Assembly: GCF_965215815.1 (NCBI RefSeq)
Contig: NZ_CBDCEO010000012.1
Location: 124,001 to 188,000, forward strand
DNA length: 64,000 nt
Origin: Poriferisodalis sp965215815
GTDB lineage: Bacteria; Actinomycetota; Acidimicrobiia; Acidimicrobiales; Poriferisodalaceae
Direction of reading: 5' to 3'
Position numbers and translations under genes: made by a program. Positions 53,595 through 63,275 of this stretch are shown here, piece after piece; the stretch's first letter is position 1; the number at the start of each line of letters is the position of its first letter. A model generated the notes under the pieces. The model had not been told where the DNA came from, searched no databases, and worked only from the letters and a program-made list of their open reading frames with translations.

Positions 53595-54734
53595 CCCTTG
53601 GAGGCCCTTGGAAGCGACCGAGCGCAGGATCTCGATGGTTCCGCCCCGGATCGTGTTGCCCGGGAAGGTCACCACGCATTGAGCCAGCATGCGCTCGAAC
53701 AGCGACTCCGACTCTGGTGAGTATTCCTCGTCGATGAGCTGCACGAGCTTCTCGACGACCTCCTGCTCGTAGCGGGTGCCCATCTCCTTCACCAGCGCGG
53801 ACTCCACCGACGGGGCCTCGCCCTCGTCGATCAGCCGCGCCACCGACAGCGACAGGTTCCGGATGCTCCACCATCGAGCTGCGAGCTCACCGAACAGATC
53901 CGACACGGTGTCCTCCATCGGCGTGCCTGCCGTTTCGCGCAGCAGCTGTTCCACCGTCGAGAACGGCGAGAGCCAGCGGTCGGGACCGCCGCGCTCGTAG
54001 GCCATTTCGGCGGTGTTCTGGTGCCAGCCCATGCCGGGATCGCCGACCACATTGGTGTTGGGCACATACACGTCGTGGAAGGTGACCTCGTTGAAGTGGT
54101 GACTCCCGTCAAGGAATGGGATCGGGTTGATCTCAAGGCCCGGCGAGCGCAGGTCGATGAGGAACTGCGACAGCCCAGCGTGCTTGTTCCCGTCTTCCAT
54201 CGGCGAGGTCCGCAGCAGGCAGATGAACCAGTCGTTCATGTGTGCGTTCGACGTCCAGATCTTGGTGCCGTTCACGATCCAGCCGTCGTCGGCGCGTTCG
54301 GCCCGGGTCGACACCGACGCCAGATCCGAGCCGCTGTCTGGTTCGCTCATGCCGATGGAGAAACCCAGCTCGCCCCGGCAGATCGGCGGTAGGAATCGCT
54401 CGCGCTGCTCGTCGGTGCCGAATTTCATGATGACGTTGCCGGTCTGGCGGTCGCCCACCCAGTGATGCCCCACTGGCGCGCCCCACCGCAGCATCTCTTC
54501 CACCACGATGAAGCGCTGCACGGCGGTGCGGTCCGAGCCGCCCCAGCGTGACGGCAGCGCCATGCCCACCCAGCCCCGGGCGGCCATCTTGGCCGAGAAC
54601 TCGCGATCGTGGTCCGCGGCCATCCCGAGGCATGGCTCATGGGTGCCAGGCGGCAGTTCGGCGGCCAGGAACTCGCGTACCTCTGCTTGGAGGTCGAGTT
54701 CGGGGCCAGTCAACTCAGTGGGCGTGAATCTCAT
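53583..54734 (-). CDS. Acyl-CoA dehydrogenase (first of a coupled pair)
   Basis: The sequence has PSRWGGSDRTAVQRFIVVEEMLRWGAPVG, IGMSEPDSGSDLASVSTRAE, WIVNGTKIWTSNAHMNDWFICLLRT and GNTIRGGTIEILRSVASKGLQGLP, all usual for acyl-CoA dehydrogenases of the FadE family. The 383-residue length equals that of its neighbour, and the stop overlaps the partner's start by four bases. The two genes may form a heteromeric enzyme like those acting on steroid side chains, though the substrate is not shown by the sequence. Confidence 0.9.
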   Translation of the reverse strand: MRFTPTELTGPELDLQAEVREFLAAELPPGTHEPCLGMAADHDREFSAKMAARGWVGMALPSRWGGSDRTAVQRFIVVEEMLRWGAPVGHHWVGDRQTGNVIMKFGTDEQRERFLPPICRGELGFSIGMSEPDSGSDLASVSTRAERADDGWIVNGTKIWTSNAHMNDWFICLLRTSPMEDGNKHAGLSQFLIDLRSPGLEINPIPFLDGSHHFNEVTFHDVYVPNTNVVGDPGMGWHQNTAEMAYERGGPDRWLSPFSTVEQLLRETAGTPMEDTVSDLFGELAARWWSIRNLSLSVARLIDEGEAPSVESALVKEMGTRYEQEVVEKLVQLIDEEYSPESESLFERMLAQCVVTFPGNTIRGGTIEILRSVASKGLQGLPT

Positions 54735-54761
54735 CAGCGGCCTTTGCGGGAGAGAAGATGA

Positions 54762-56387
54762 TCAGGCGAGGGCGAAGCCGCGGTAGTTGTCGGACGCCAC
54801 GTCCTCGCAGATCTCAACGTAGGGCGGGAATCCGGGCAGCGGCATAAAAACCCGGGTTTTGCCGGGAATGTTCGCTCCCAGGTACCACGAGTTGCACGTC
54901 GGGTACAGCGTCAGATCGGCGATGGCATTGACGTAGTCCACCCAGTACGTCTCGGCATCGGGCTCGGGCTCGATGGTGGTGGCGTCCCGTTTGCGCAGGT
55001 CCACCAGGCAGCGCGCGATCCAATCGACGTGCTGCTCGATGGACGGGATCATGTTGGTCAGCACCGAGGGGCTGCCGGGCCCCGACACGGTGAACATGTT
55101 CGGGAAGCCGACCACGCCGAGGCCGAGATAGGTGCGTGGCCCGGCGTCCCAGTGGTCAGCGAGCCGCATGCCATCGCGCCCGGTGATGTTCATGCGCAGC
55201 AGCGTTCCGGTCATCGCGTCGAAACCGGTGGCGTACACGATCGCGTCGACGGGATACTCCCGGCCGTCGACCACGACCCCGGCTTCGGAAATGCGCTCGA
55301 TCGGCGTCTCGGACACGTCAACCAGATGGACGTGGGGCTGGTTGAACGTCTCGTAGTACTGCGTGTCGAGGCATGGGCGCTTGCAGGCGATGGTGTTGTG
55401 CGGGGTGAGCTTTGCCGCCAACTCGGGGTCGTGAACGATCCCAGCAATCTTCTTGCGGACGAACTCGGCTACCCGGTCGTTCGATTCGGAGTCCAGGACA
55501 ATGTCGCCGTAGGCCCGGTAGAAGGTGAATCCGCCCACCCCCCATCGTTCCTCCATGCGGTGGTAGAACTCGTCGTCGCTCGCCTCCTTGGCGGGGTCCT
55601 CGCTGTCAGGCAGCCGCTGCACCATGGCCGCTCGCTCACCGAACATCTTGGCCCGAAGCTCGCGATAGTTGGCCTTCCACTTGGCTTGCTCGGCCGGATC
55701 GAGCGGTTCGTTGCGGGCCGGGACCGAGTAGTTCGGCGTGCGCTGGAAGACCGTGAGCTCCCTGCATTCCGAAGCGATGACTGGGATGGCCTGGACGGCT
55801 GATGATCCGGTGCCGATCACCGCGACCGACTGTCCACAGAAGTCGACGCCTTCATGGGGCCAGCGGCCTGTGTGGTAGGTGGGGCCACCGAACGTCTCGG
55901 CACTTTCGAACTGCGGAACATTCGCAGTGGACAGGCAGCCGGTGGCCATCACCACGAAGCGCGCTCGGTATTCGCCCCGGTCGGTCTGCAACCGCCACTG
56001 GCGGGCGCCGTCGTCCCAGTCGACCCGCTCGACAGTGGTCTCGAATCGGATGTCGCGCCGCAGGTCGTACCTGTCGGCGACGTGGTTGGCGTATCGGAGA
56101 ATCTCGGGCTGACCGGAGTAACGCTCCGACCATGACCATTCCTGCTCGAGCTCGGGGTCGAACGAGTACGAGTACTGCATTGACTCGACGTCGCAGCGAG
56201 CGCCGGGGTAGCGGTTCCAGTACCACGTGCCGCCCACGCCGCCGGCTCGTTCGAGCACGACGGTGTCGAAGCCGAGCCCGCGTAGCTTGTGGAGCATGTA
56301 CATGCCGGCGAACCCGGCACCCACGACCACCACTTCGTTGACGTACGACTTGTGGCCGTTCGAGCTGGCCCCATCCCCGCTGCTCAT
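54762..56387 (-). CDS. Flavin-containing Baeyer-Villiger-type monooxygenase
   Basis: Two Rossmann motifs, GAGFAG (23-28) for FAD and GTGSSA (192-197) for NADPH, flank the Baeyer-Villiger fingerprint FGGPTYHTGRWP (166-177). GGVGGTWYWNRYPGARCDVES and the later VDAIVYATGFDAMTG fit cyclohexanone or phenylacetone monooxygenase relatives. It would insert oxygen next to a ketone to give an ester or lactone. Length is 541 residues. It lies 27 bases upstream of the acyl-CoA dehydrogenase pair, suggesting joint breakdown of a cyclic ketone or steroid-like compound. Confidence 0.92.
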   Translation of the reverse strand: MSSGDGASSNGHKSYVNEVVVVGAGFAGMYMLHKLRGLGFDTVVLERAGGVGGTWYWNRYPGARCDVESMQYSYSFDPELEQEWSWSERYSGQPEILRYANHVADRYDLRRDIRFETTVERVDWDDGARQWRLQTDRGEYRARFVVMATGCLSTANVPQFESAETFGGPTYHTGRWPHEGVDFCGQSVAVIGTGSSAVQAIPVIASECRELTVFQRTPNYSVPARNEPLDPAEQAKWKANYRELRAKMFGERAAMVQRLPDSEDPAKEASDDEFYHRMEERWGVGGFTFYRAYGDIVLDSESNDRVAEFVRKKIAGIVHDPELAAKLTPHNTIACKRPCLDTQYYETFNQPHVHLVDVSETPIERISEAGVVVDGREYPVDAIVYATGFDAMTGTLLRMNITGRDGMRLADHWDAGPRTYLGLGVVGFPNMFTVSGPGSPSVLTNMIPSIEQHVDWIARCLVDLRKRDATTIEPEPDAETYWVDYVNAIADLTLYPTCNSWYLGANIPGKTRVFMPLPGFPPYVEICEDVASDNYRGFALA

Positions 56388-56454
56388 GGCCGGTCAGACT
56401 ACCGAGGGCAGCTGAGCGCAGCCTGTGGCGGGCCGCTGTGGCACGCTCCGGGGG

Positions 56455-58023
56455 ATGGGTGAACCCTGCGATCTCACCGCGACCCAGGCACGGCAGTTGA
56501 TGGCAACCGCCGAGCTGTCGGCCGTCGAACTGCTGGAGTCGTGTCTTGCACGGGCCGATGCGACCCACGAGGCGGTAAATGCGCTCGTCATCCGCGATGA
56601 CGACGCAGCGCGAGCAACGGCTCGTGCAATCGACGACGCACGCGCCCGCGGCGACGAGTTGGGGCCGCTGGCGGGCCTGCCGGTGGCGATCAAGGACATC
56701 CAGGCCACCGCAGGGCTCACCACCACCTATGGCGCCGTGCCCTTTGCCGACAATGTGCCAACTGCCGACGACGGCATCGTGGCGCGGGTCCGGGCCGCCG
56801 ACGCCGTCATCATCGGCAAGACGAACACACCTGAGCTCAGCATCGGCGCCAACACCGTGAACCGGCTCTTCGGTGCTACCGGCAATCCGTTCGATCCCTC
56901 ACTGACCTGTGGGGGCAGCTCGGGCGGTTCTGCTGTTGCGCTGTCGTGCGGAATAGCGCCGTTGGCTACCGGATCGGACCATGGCGGCAGCCTGCGCATC
57001 CCGGCCTCGTACTGCGGTGTGGCCGCTCATCGCTCCACGCCTGGCACGGTTGCACACGACGAGCGCACAATCGGGCGTACCAACTACAGCGTGCAGGGTC
57101 CGATGGCCCGCACCGTTTCTGATGTGGCGCTGTTGCTGTCGGTGGTCGCGGGCCGCGACCGTGCGGCACGCCGTGATCCCATGGCGTTCCCGTTGGACGC
57201 TGGGGCGTTCGCAGACCTCCCTGTGGTCGATGTGGCATCGCTGCGTGTGGGTGTCAGCGCCGACCTGGGCGGGCTGCTGGTCTCTGACGCAGTTCGGACG
57301 GTGTTCGCCGACCGGGTCGAACGCCTGAGCAGCATTGTCGGGTCAGTAGAGGAAGCCACCATCGACCTCAGCGATGCGCTCGAAGTGGACTGGCAGCTTC
57401 GCTCGGACATCTTCGCCACGAACTACCACCGCAGCATTCACCGTTTCGATCCCGACGCCACCGGGCCTGACGGCGGGTTCAATCCCAACATCCGCGCCAC
57501 CTACGACGAGGCCTTGCGTACGACGGTGCTGGACATCGCAAAGGCGCGGAGGCGACAGGTGGAGCTGTACCGGGCCACCGACGCGTTGTTCGACACCTTG
57601 GACGTGCTGATCTGCCCGGGTGTGAGCGTGCCGCCCTTTGACTGGCACCAGCTGTATCCCGCTGAGATCGACGGGCGACCTGTTCGCAACTACATGGCAT
57701 GGTTGGGCCTGTCGGCGGCGCTCACCGTGGTCGGCCATCCCGTGACCGCATTGCCGTGCGGTCTCGATGGCCAAGGAACGCCCTTCGGCCTGCAGCTTGT
57801 GGGTCCGAGCTACAGCGACCGGCAATTGCTCGGGATTGCCGCGGCCATCGAGGCTGGGTTCGCTGACGATCCGATCACCGCACGGCCAGTGCCCGATGTG
57901 GATTGGCTTGGCACGGTGCAGACCCCCTGCCGGACCGAGGGACGTCTCGTTCACACATCTGCTCCGCCTCAGCAACTGCGACCGGGGTGCTTCAGCGAGG
58001 GGAGGGGCGGCCGGCGACGGTGA
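56455..58023 (+). CDS. Amidase signature family hydrolase
   Basis: The Ser-cisSer-Lys triad is visible: Lys80 in LPVAIKDI, the GGSSGG segment at 153-158 holding the cis-Ser, and nucleophile Ser179 in GSDHGGSLRIPAS. The family hydrolyses amides such as aryl or short-chain carboxamides and also includes GatA. The lack of gatB/gatC nearby and the divergent C-terminal part argue against GatA. The ATG at 56455 gives 522 residues. The last 32 bases overlap the convergent hydantoinase-like gene. Confidence 0.9.
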   Translation: MGEPCDLTATQARQLMATAELSAVELLESCLARADATHEAVNALVIRDDDAARATARAIDDARARGDELGPLAGLPVAIKDIQATAGLTTTYGAVPFADNVPTADDGIVARVRAADAVIIGKTNTPELSIGANTVNRLFGATGNPFDPSLTCGGSSGGSAVALSCGIAPLATGSDHGGSLRIPASYCGVAAHRSTPGTVAHDERTIGRTNYSVQGPMARTVSDVALLLSVVAGRDRAARRDPMAFPLDAGAFADLPVVDVASLRVGVSADLGGLLVSDAVRTVFADRVERLSSIVGSVEEATIDLSDALEVDWQLRSDIFATNYHRSIHRFDPDATGPDGGFNPNIRATYDEALRTTVLDIAKARRRQVELYRATDALFDTLDVLICPGVSVPPFDWHQLYPAEIDGRPVRNYMAWLGLSAALTVVGHPVTALPCGLDGQGTPFGLQLVGPSYSDRQLLGIAAAIEAGFADDPITARPVPDVDWLGTVQTPCRTEGRLVHTSAPPQQLRPGCFSEGRGGRRR

Positions 58024-60298
58024 CGCTCAGGGTTGCCTCCACGAAGAGTTCGCGGCCGTTGCTGGGGGCGGTGCGCGTTTCCCAGTCGACGGTGACCTCA
58101 GCGTCGTGGGCGCCGGCTGCGGCGGCCTCGGCTTGGGCGGCTTCGGTTGCCTGGGCTGTTGCCCACTCGCGGGCTTCGTCGAGGTTGTGCCACACCGGCG
58201 GGTCGTCGCCCCAATGTGCCCGGTAGCTGCCGCGACGGGGTGCGGTGACGGTGATCTGCTTTGTGATGCGGACCCGGGCCACGGCCGCACCGACGGCATT
58301 CGCCACCTCGGCATGCGCTGGAACCACAGCAGTGGTGCCAAGGAGTGCCGCAACGAGCGGGGCGTAGGTGGGGGCTGGGGCTCCGATGGCAACGATTGGC
58401 GAAGCGACACCTGCGCTGAGGCGGGCGAGCGGTGCTGGATCATCCGGAATGGATGCAACATCGCCCGCGACCGGCACGCCCGGCTGCTCGCTGGGCTCGA
58501 GCAGGCCCCACAGCGGGTTGGTTGAGCGATCACCGTGAGTGCTGCCGGTTTCGCTGGCGGTGGTTCGCCCGAGGTCGCGATGCCAGCGGTCGAGAGCTGC
58601 TTGCGCGAGTGGTCGCCTGGTTTCGCCAGGGGCAATGCCGTCCGCACCGAGCGCGACGCTGAGCAGCGCTTCAGCGGCGCCTCGCAGCGCGGAGCGCATC
58701 ACGCGGCGGGACAGGTCGGCGGCGCCGGTACCGATGTTGACGCCGTAGCGGTCGCGCTGGCGGCTGAACAGCTCTGCTCCTGCGTGGGCCGCGGCCGCAT
58801 CGCCCACCGATTCGGCATCGACCAACCCGAGCACGACGCAGGCGTCAGTCGGCGTCAGTGCGGCGCGTCGCACCATGCCGCGGCGCTCAAGCCTTCCCAC
58901 GGCACTGCGCCAGCGGGCCGACCGTTTCAGATCCACCAAGGGCAGCGCGCCGCCGGCGCTATCGACGAGCCGCAGCACCTCGTTGTCGAGACCGTCGAGG
59001 TGCTCAGTCGACGCAGGGATAGCGGCTCGTAACAGCACCTCCCCGAACTCTGCTAGGAGACGTTGGGCCTCAAGCTGACGTTGCAGCATCGGCAGCACCA
59101 CGTCGGGGTGCCGTTGTGCTGCCACGCATAGCGGCACCACTCTGCGAGGACCAACGGCGAGTTCGCCGAGGACTCCGTCGGGAGGAATGCTGATCTCGCT
59201 GTCGCCGCCGAGGCCCAGGGTCATCGTCGGGAGTGCCGTGACCATCGTGGCGTGACCGCCGACCGTTGCAGTGTTGCTGTCGCCGCTGCCGTCAGCAGGG
59301 ACGGCGGCGCCGTTGCGGATCGCTGCGATATCGGTGGTCGTGCCGCCGATATCGACGACAAGGCAGCCCGCGTCGAGTGCACCTGCATCCGTCACTGACG
59401 ATGCGGCGAGGTGGCGGGCACCGATCACGCTGGCCGCAGGCCCCGACAACACCGTCTCGATCGGCCGCAGTGCCACGAATTCAGCCGAGACGAGCGAGCC
59501 ATCGCCCCGAACGATCATCAGCCGTGCGTCGAGCCCGAGTGATCCCATGGCAGCACGGATTGCTTCGGTGAAGTGGGCAGTCACCGAGATGAGTTGCGCG
59601 TTGAGGAGAGTCGTGACCGCTCGTCGTGGACCGCCTAGCCGCGGCGACAGCTCGTGGCTGCAGGTCACAGGCTTGCCGGTGCGCTCGCGGATCGCGTCCC
59701 GTGCGGAGAGTTCGTGTGCGGCATTGCGGACGCTGAACTGCGCTGCGACGGCATATGCCTCGACAGAAGCGTCGATTCGGTCGATGGCTCGTGTGAGCTC
59801 GTCGAGGTCGAGCGGGTCGCGCTCGTCACCGTGGGCGCTGTGCCCGCCTCCCACGATCACGACTGGCGCTGTCGCAAGGTTGCTGGTCGGCCGATCGCGC
59901 CCGCCCTCGGCGGGGGAGGTGTCTGCTCTTGAATGCAGAAGCTCGCTTGTGCCGGTTGCAGTGCCGGGGCGCAGTCCGACGCGAGTCAGCGCCTCGGGCT
60001 CGAACCCGATGGCCACCAGGCCGGCAGGTCGACCAGCGCCCTCGACCAATGCGTTGGTCGCCAGCGTCGTCGAGACCGCCACGAGCCCGATGTCGCTTGC
60101 ACTGACGTGGCTGCTGTCGAGCACACTCGTCATCGCCGCCACGACGCAGCCGTACAGGTCCTCATGGCTGGTCGGCGTCTTGGCCGCCGCGACCACCGAA
60201 TCCGTGTTGTGGTCATAGACGACTGCGTCGGTAAACGTGCCTCCGGTGTCGACGCCCATACAGAAGCGGCCAAGCGGGGTTCCGAGCGGCTCTGTCAC
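57992..60298 (-). CDS. Hydantoinase A / N-methylhydantoinase family protein (HyuA-like)
   Basis: This ASKHA-fold protein has phosphate motifs MGVDTGGTFTDAVVYD near the start and VVDIGGTTTDIAAIRNG around residue 335, with VSTTLATNALVEGAG and PIETVLSGPAASVIGARHLA between them. The family includes ATP-dependent hydantoinases, 5-oxoprolinase N-terminal halves, and acetone or acetophenone carboxylase subunits. The partner HyuB is not in the window. The GTG at 60298 is chosen a few codons before the first motif. Length is 768 residues. It overlaps the amidase gene tail to tail by 32 bases. Confidence 0.87.
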   Translation of the reverse strand: MTEPLGTPLGRFCMGVDTGGTFTDAVVYDHNTDSVVAAAKTPTSHEDLYGCVVAAMTSVLDSSHVSASDIGLVAVSTTLATNALVEGAGRPAGLVAIGFEPEALTRVGLRPGTATGTSELLHSRADTSPAEGGRDRPTSNLATAPVVIVGGGHSAHGDERDPLDLDELTRAIDRIDASVEAYAVAAQFSVRNAAHELSARDAIRERTGKPVTCSHELSPRLGGPRRAVTTLLNAQLISVTAHFTEAIRAAMGSLGLDARLMIVRGDGSLVSAEFVALRPIETVLSGPAASVIGARHLAASSVTDAGALDAGCLVVDIGGTTTDIAAIRNGAAVPADGSGDSNTATVGGHATMVTALPTMTLGLGGDSEISIPPDGVLGELAVGPRRVVPLCVAAQRHPDVVLPMLQRQLEAQRLLAEFGEVLLRAAIPASTEHLDGLDNEVLRLVDSAGGALPLVDLKRSARWRSAVGRLERRGMVRRAALTPTDACVVLGLVDAESVGDAAAAHAGAELFSRQRDRYGVNIGTGAADLSRRVMRSALRGAAEALLSVALGADGIAPGETRRPLAQAALDRWHRDLGRTTASETGSTHGDRSTNPLWGLLEPSEQPGVPVAGDVASIPDDPAPLARLSAGVASPIVAIGAPAPTYAPLVAALLGTTAVVPAHAEVANAVGAAVARVRITKQITVTAPRRGSYRAHWGDDPPVWHNLDEAREWATAQATEAAQAEAAAAGAHDAEVTVDWETRTAPSNGRELFVEATLSVTVAGRPSPR

Positions 60299-60464
60299 CG
60301 CCGCAAGTGTGCCAGCGCGAGCCCCTCGGGAGTGCTGACCGCTCGATCGAGTGGACTCGGGCGCTCGCGTCGGTGAAACTGTGTGCACGGCGCCCCGTTG
60401 CTTTCGCTGCGGTGTAACGATGGCCGCCGGTTGAACACGCATGCAGCGCCGCAAGGAGGAACCG

Positions 60465-60872
60465 ATGGTCGTCAAGTCAGTCAACGAGATGGTCGCGGAG
60501 GCCAAGACCCGTATCGACAACATCTCGCCGGCGGAGGCGCACCGACGGGTCACCGAGCAGGGAGCGCTGATCGTGGACATCCGTGACGTACGCGAACTCC
60601 AGCGTGACGGCGCCATTCCGGGCTCGATGCACACGCCCCGGGGCATGCTCGAGTTCTGGGTCTCGCCCGATTCGCCCTACACCAAAGAGGTCTTCACCGA
60701 GGATCGCGAGTTCATCCTGTGCTGTGCCGGAGGTGCCCGCTCGGCCCTGTCCGCTGACACGATGGCCGACATGGGCGTTCCGCGGGTCAGCCATGTGGTG
60801 ACCGGCTTCGGCGGCTGGCGCGCCGACGGCATGCCGGTGACCGACTACGACACGTTCAGGTCGCAGCGCTGA
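60465..60872 (+). CDS. Rhodanese-like sulfurtransferase
   Basis: The single rhodanese domain has LIVDIRDVRELQRDGAIPGSMHTPRGML and an active-site loop with Cys87 (CCAGGARSA), followed by VVTGFGGWRADGMPV. It could carry persulfide sulfur or act as a phosphatase-like or regulatory domain. The ATG at 60465 has an excellent ribosome binding site (AAGGAGG). Length is 135 residues. The dimethylformamidase-like gene starts 45 bases after the stop, so the two may be cotranscribed. Confidence 0.9.
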   Translation: MVVKSVNEMVAEAKTRIDNISPAEAHRRVTEQGALIVDIRDVRELQRDGAIPGSMHTPRGMLEFWVSPDSPYTKEVFTEDREFILCCAGGARSALSADTMADMGVPRVSHVVTGFGGWRADGMPVTDYDTFRSQR

Positions 60873-60917
60873 GCTCGGCACGCAACCGAGCCCGTTGAAC
60901 AGTCCCAGCACGACACG

Positions 60918-63215
60918 GTGAGTGACTCCACTGCGCCCGGCGCCGTCGCGCCCACCTCCACTGACGCCGGTCCGCTCAAGCAGATCCTCGGCTACTGCGA
61001 GCCATGGACATTGCGCGCCGGCGAGAGCGTCCGCCTGAAGGCATCGAGCCACCAGCCAGGCCCTGCAGTGGTCGATGTCACCAGGATCGTCTGCGGCGAT
61101 CCGACCCGCTACGGCCCAGGCTTCGACGAGCGTCCCGTCGATGCGATCGACAGCTGGTCGGTTGAGCTTGACGAGCAGCCGCTCACCCCTGGCTCGTACG
61201 GGGTCGCTTCTGTGGATGGGGTGCCGAGCGCGCAGCGCCTTGGACTTCGGGTCTGGGTGATGCCAACCCTGCTCGATCGGCCGGCGCGCATCGTGACGCT
61301 GACCGCCCGTGCGTCCGACGCGTCGCCGGGCTCATCGGAGTTCGAGGCATTGCGGCTCGACCTCGTGGACGGGCGCGCCGTCGCATCGACCTCGGCGGCT
61401 GGCACCGAGACGCGAGTGACGGTTGACAAGCTTCCGTTGACCCGCAACCGGTGGTACCTGCTCGAAGTCGAGCTCGATATCGAAGTTGGAAAGTTGAGCG
61501 TGTCCCTGGCAACGGCGCGCTCCGATTCGCCGGGGCGCGATGCCGTCGAGGCAAGCCGGATGAGTGACTTGACGTTCGTGGAACTGGAAGCCGAACTCGA
61601 CGCTTCGGCGGGCGACGACCGTGTTCGGCACGGGGTCCGGGTCGCAGCCACGTCGGGGGCGCTGGTCGGCGCAGCTGCGCTGGCTCCGGTCGAGTTGTGG
61701 TTGGGCGCTGGTCCCGGAGGTGAACGGTTCGACGGCCGCGTCGCACGGCCGATCCTGCGGTCTGGTGATTTCTCGGCATCGTGGGATCTGGCGGCCAATA
61801 TGGCTGGGCGCCAGGTGCCCGCTCGCAATCCGAGCTGTGGGCCAGTCCTTCTGCACCAGCTTCCGACGCGGGCCATTACGGGGCCGGCATGGGACGGCTC
61901 GGCACACCGCTGGATCGACAACCCGGCGCACTTCGACGCGGTGCACTTCCACCACGACGATCTCTACGACGCCGGGTGGGAGACCACGGTCACCGCAGCG
62001 CTGCCCGACGATCTGCCGAGCGGCATATACGCCTTCGGGGTGCGCGGCGCCGCCGGAGAGGACCGGGTGCCGTTCTTCGTCCGGCCCGCCGCAGGCGCCC
62101 CGACCGCCGATGTGGCATTGCTCATGCCCACGGCTACCTACATGGCCTACGCCAACCACCGGATGCTGTTCGAGGGCGCCGACTTCATCCCGACAAAGAC
62201 ACGCCTTCGACCTGAGCACGCGTACATCCGCGACCATCCCGAACTGGGACGCAGCCACTACGAGAAGCACCCTGATCGAAGCGGTGTGATGTTCAACTCG
62301 CGCCTGCGGCCGGTACTGAACCTCCGCCCCGGGGCCGACGGCTGGAACTTCACGCCCGACACCGACATCAACGCCTTCCTCGAACATCTTGAGGTCGGTC
62401 ACGACATCGTCACCGACGAGGACCTGCACTTCGAAGGTCTCGCAGCCATCGCGCCGTACCGAGTGCTCGTCACCGGCAGCCACCCCGAGTACTGGTCAAC
62501 CGCCATGCTGGACGCGCTCGCGGACTGGCAGCGCGAAGGCGGCCGGCTCATGTACCTCGGCGGCAATGGCTTCTATTGGCGGGTGGCATTCAGTGACGAC
62601 TGGCCGGGTGCCATCGAGCTGCGCCGGGCAGAGGACGGTGTGCGGAATTGGCAGACCGGCCCGGGCGAGAGCTACCACGCCTGGGGTGGTGAGTACGGGG
62701 GGCTGTGGCGTCGGCAAGGCCGGGCGCCCAACGAAATCTGTGGCGTCGGGTTCGCCGCCCAGGGCTTCGAGAAGGCCACCTATTTCGTGCGCGATCCCGA
62801 CGCCGACGGCTCTCGGGCTGCGTGGATCCTCGAAGGGGTGCCCGGCGAGCGCATCGGCACCTCAGGACTCGGCGGCGGCGCAGCCGGCCAGGAGGTCGAC
62901 CGCTATGACATCCGCCTCGGATCGCCCGACCATGCTGTGGTGCTGGCTTCGGCAACCACCTTCGGGCCCGACATGCTGCGCACGAAGGAAGAGTTCGAAG
63001 GCTCGATCTTCTTCCCTACGCCCGATCCGTATGTGCGCGCCGACATGGTGTTCTACGAGACGCCCAATGGCGGGGCGGTGTTCTCGGTGGGTTCGATCTC
63101 GTGGTTCGGCGCGCTGGCGCGTGACGGTTACGACAACGACATTGCTCGCATTACGGCCAACGTGGTGCGACGGTTCGCAGACCCCGAGCCGTTCCCGCCG
63201 CCAGGCGTCGACTGA
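60918..63215 (+). CDS. N,N-dimethylformamidase large-subunit-like protein
   Basis: The 765-residue length equals that of the catalytic large subunit of N,N-dimethylformamidase, which hydrolyses DMF to dimethylamine and formate with a mononuclear iron held by two tyrosines and a glutamate. The C-terminal half shows family features: LLMPTATYMAYANHRM, HDIVTDEDLH, VTGSHPEYWSTAMLDAL (Glu524 a candidate ligand), GGRLMYLGGNGFYWRV and GSISWFGALARDGYDNDIARIT. The N-terminal half holds two beta-sandwich-like regions, one similar to LamG domains. No small subunit gene is adjacent. The GTG at 60918 is used. Confidence 0.83.
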   Translation: MSDSTAPGAVAPTSTDAGPLKQILGYCEPWTLRAGESVRLKASSHQPGPAVVDVTRIVCGDPTRYGPGFDERPVDAIDSWSVELDEQPLTPGSYGVASVDGVPSAQRLGLRVWVMPTLLDRPARIVTLTARASDASPGSSEFEALRLDLVDGRAVASTSAAGTETRVTVDKLPLTRNRWYLLEVELDIEVGKLSVSLATARSDSPGRDAVEASRMSDLTFVELEAELDASAGDDRVRHGVRVAATSGALVGAAALAPVELWLGAGPGGERFDGRVARPILRSGDFSASWDLAANMAGRQVPARNPSCGPVLLHQLPTRAITGPAWDGSAHRWIDNPAHFDAVHFHHDDLYDAGWETTVTAALPDDLPSGIYAFGVRGAAGEDRVPFFVRPAAGAPTADVALLMPTATYMAYANHRMLFEGADFIPTKTRLRPEHAYIRDHPELGRSHYEKHPDRSGVMFNSRLRPVLNLRPGADGWNFTPDTDINAFLEHLEVGHDIVTDEDLHFEGLAAIAPYRVLVTGSHPEYWSTAMLDALADWQREGGRLMYLGGNGFYWRVAFSDDWPGAIELRRAEDGVRNWQTGPGESYHAWGGEYGGLWRRQGRAPNEICGVGFAAQGFEKATYFVRDPDADGSRAAWILEGVPGERIGTSGLGGGAAGQEVDRYDIRLGSPDHAVVLASATTFGPDMLRTKEEFEGSIFFPTPDPYVRADMVFYETPNGGAVFSVGSISWFGALARDGYDNDIARITANVVRRFADPEPFPPPGVD

Positions 63216-63275
63216 CGATTCCTGCTGTGCCGCTTGGGGCGGTCAGGTTCTCGTGTGCCGGGGCCTGTTTGGCGC

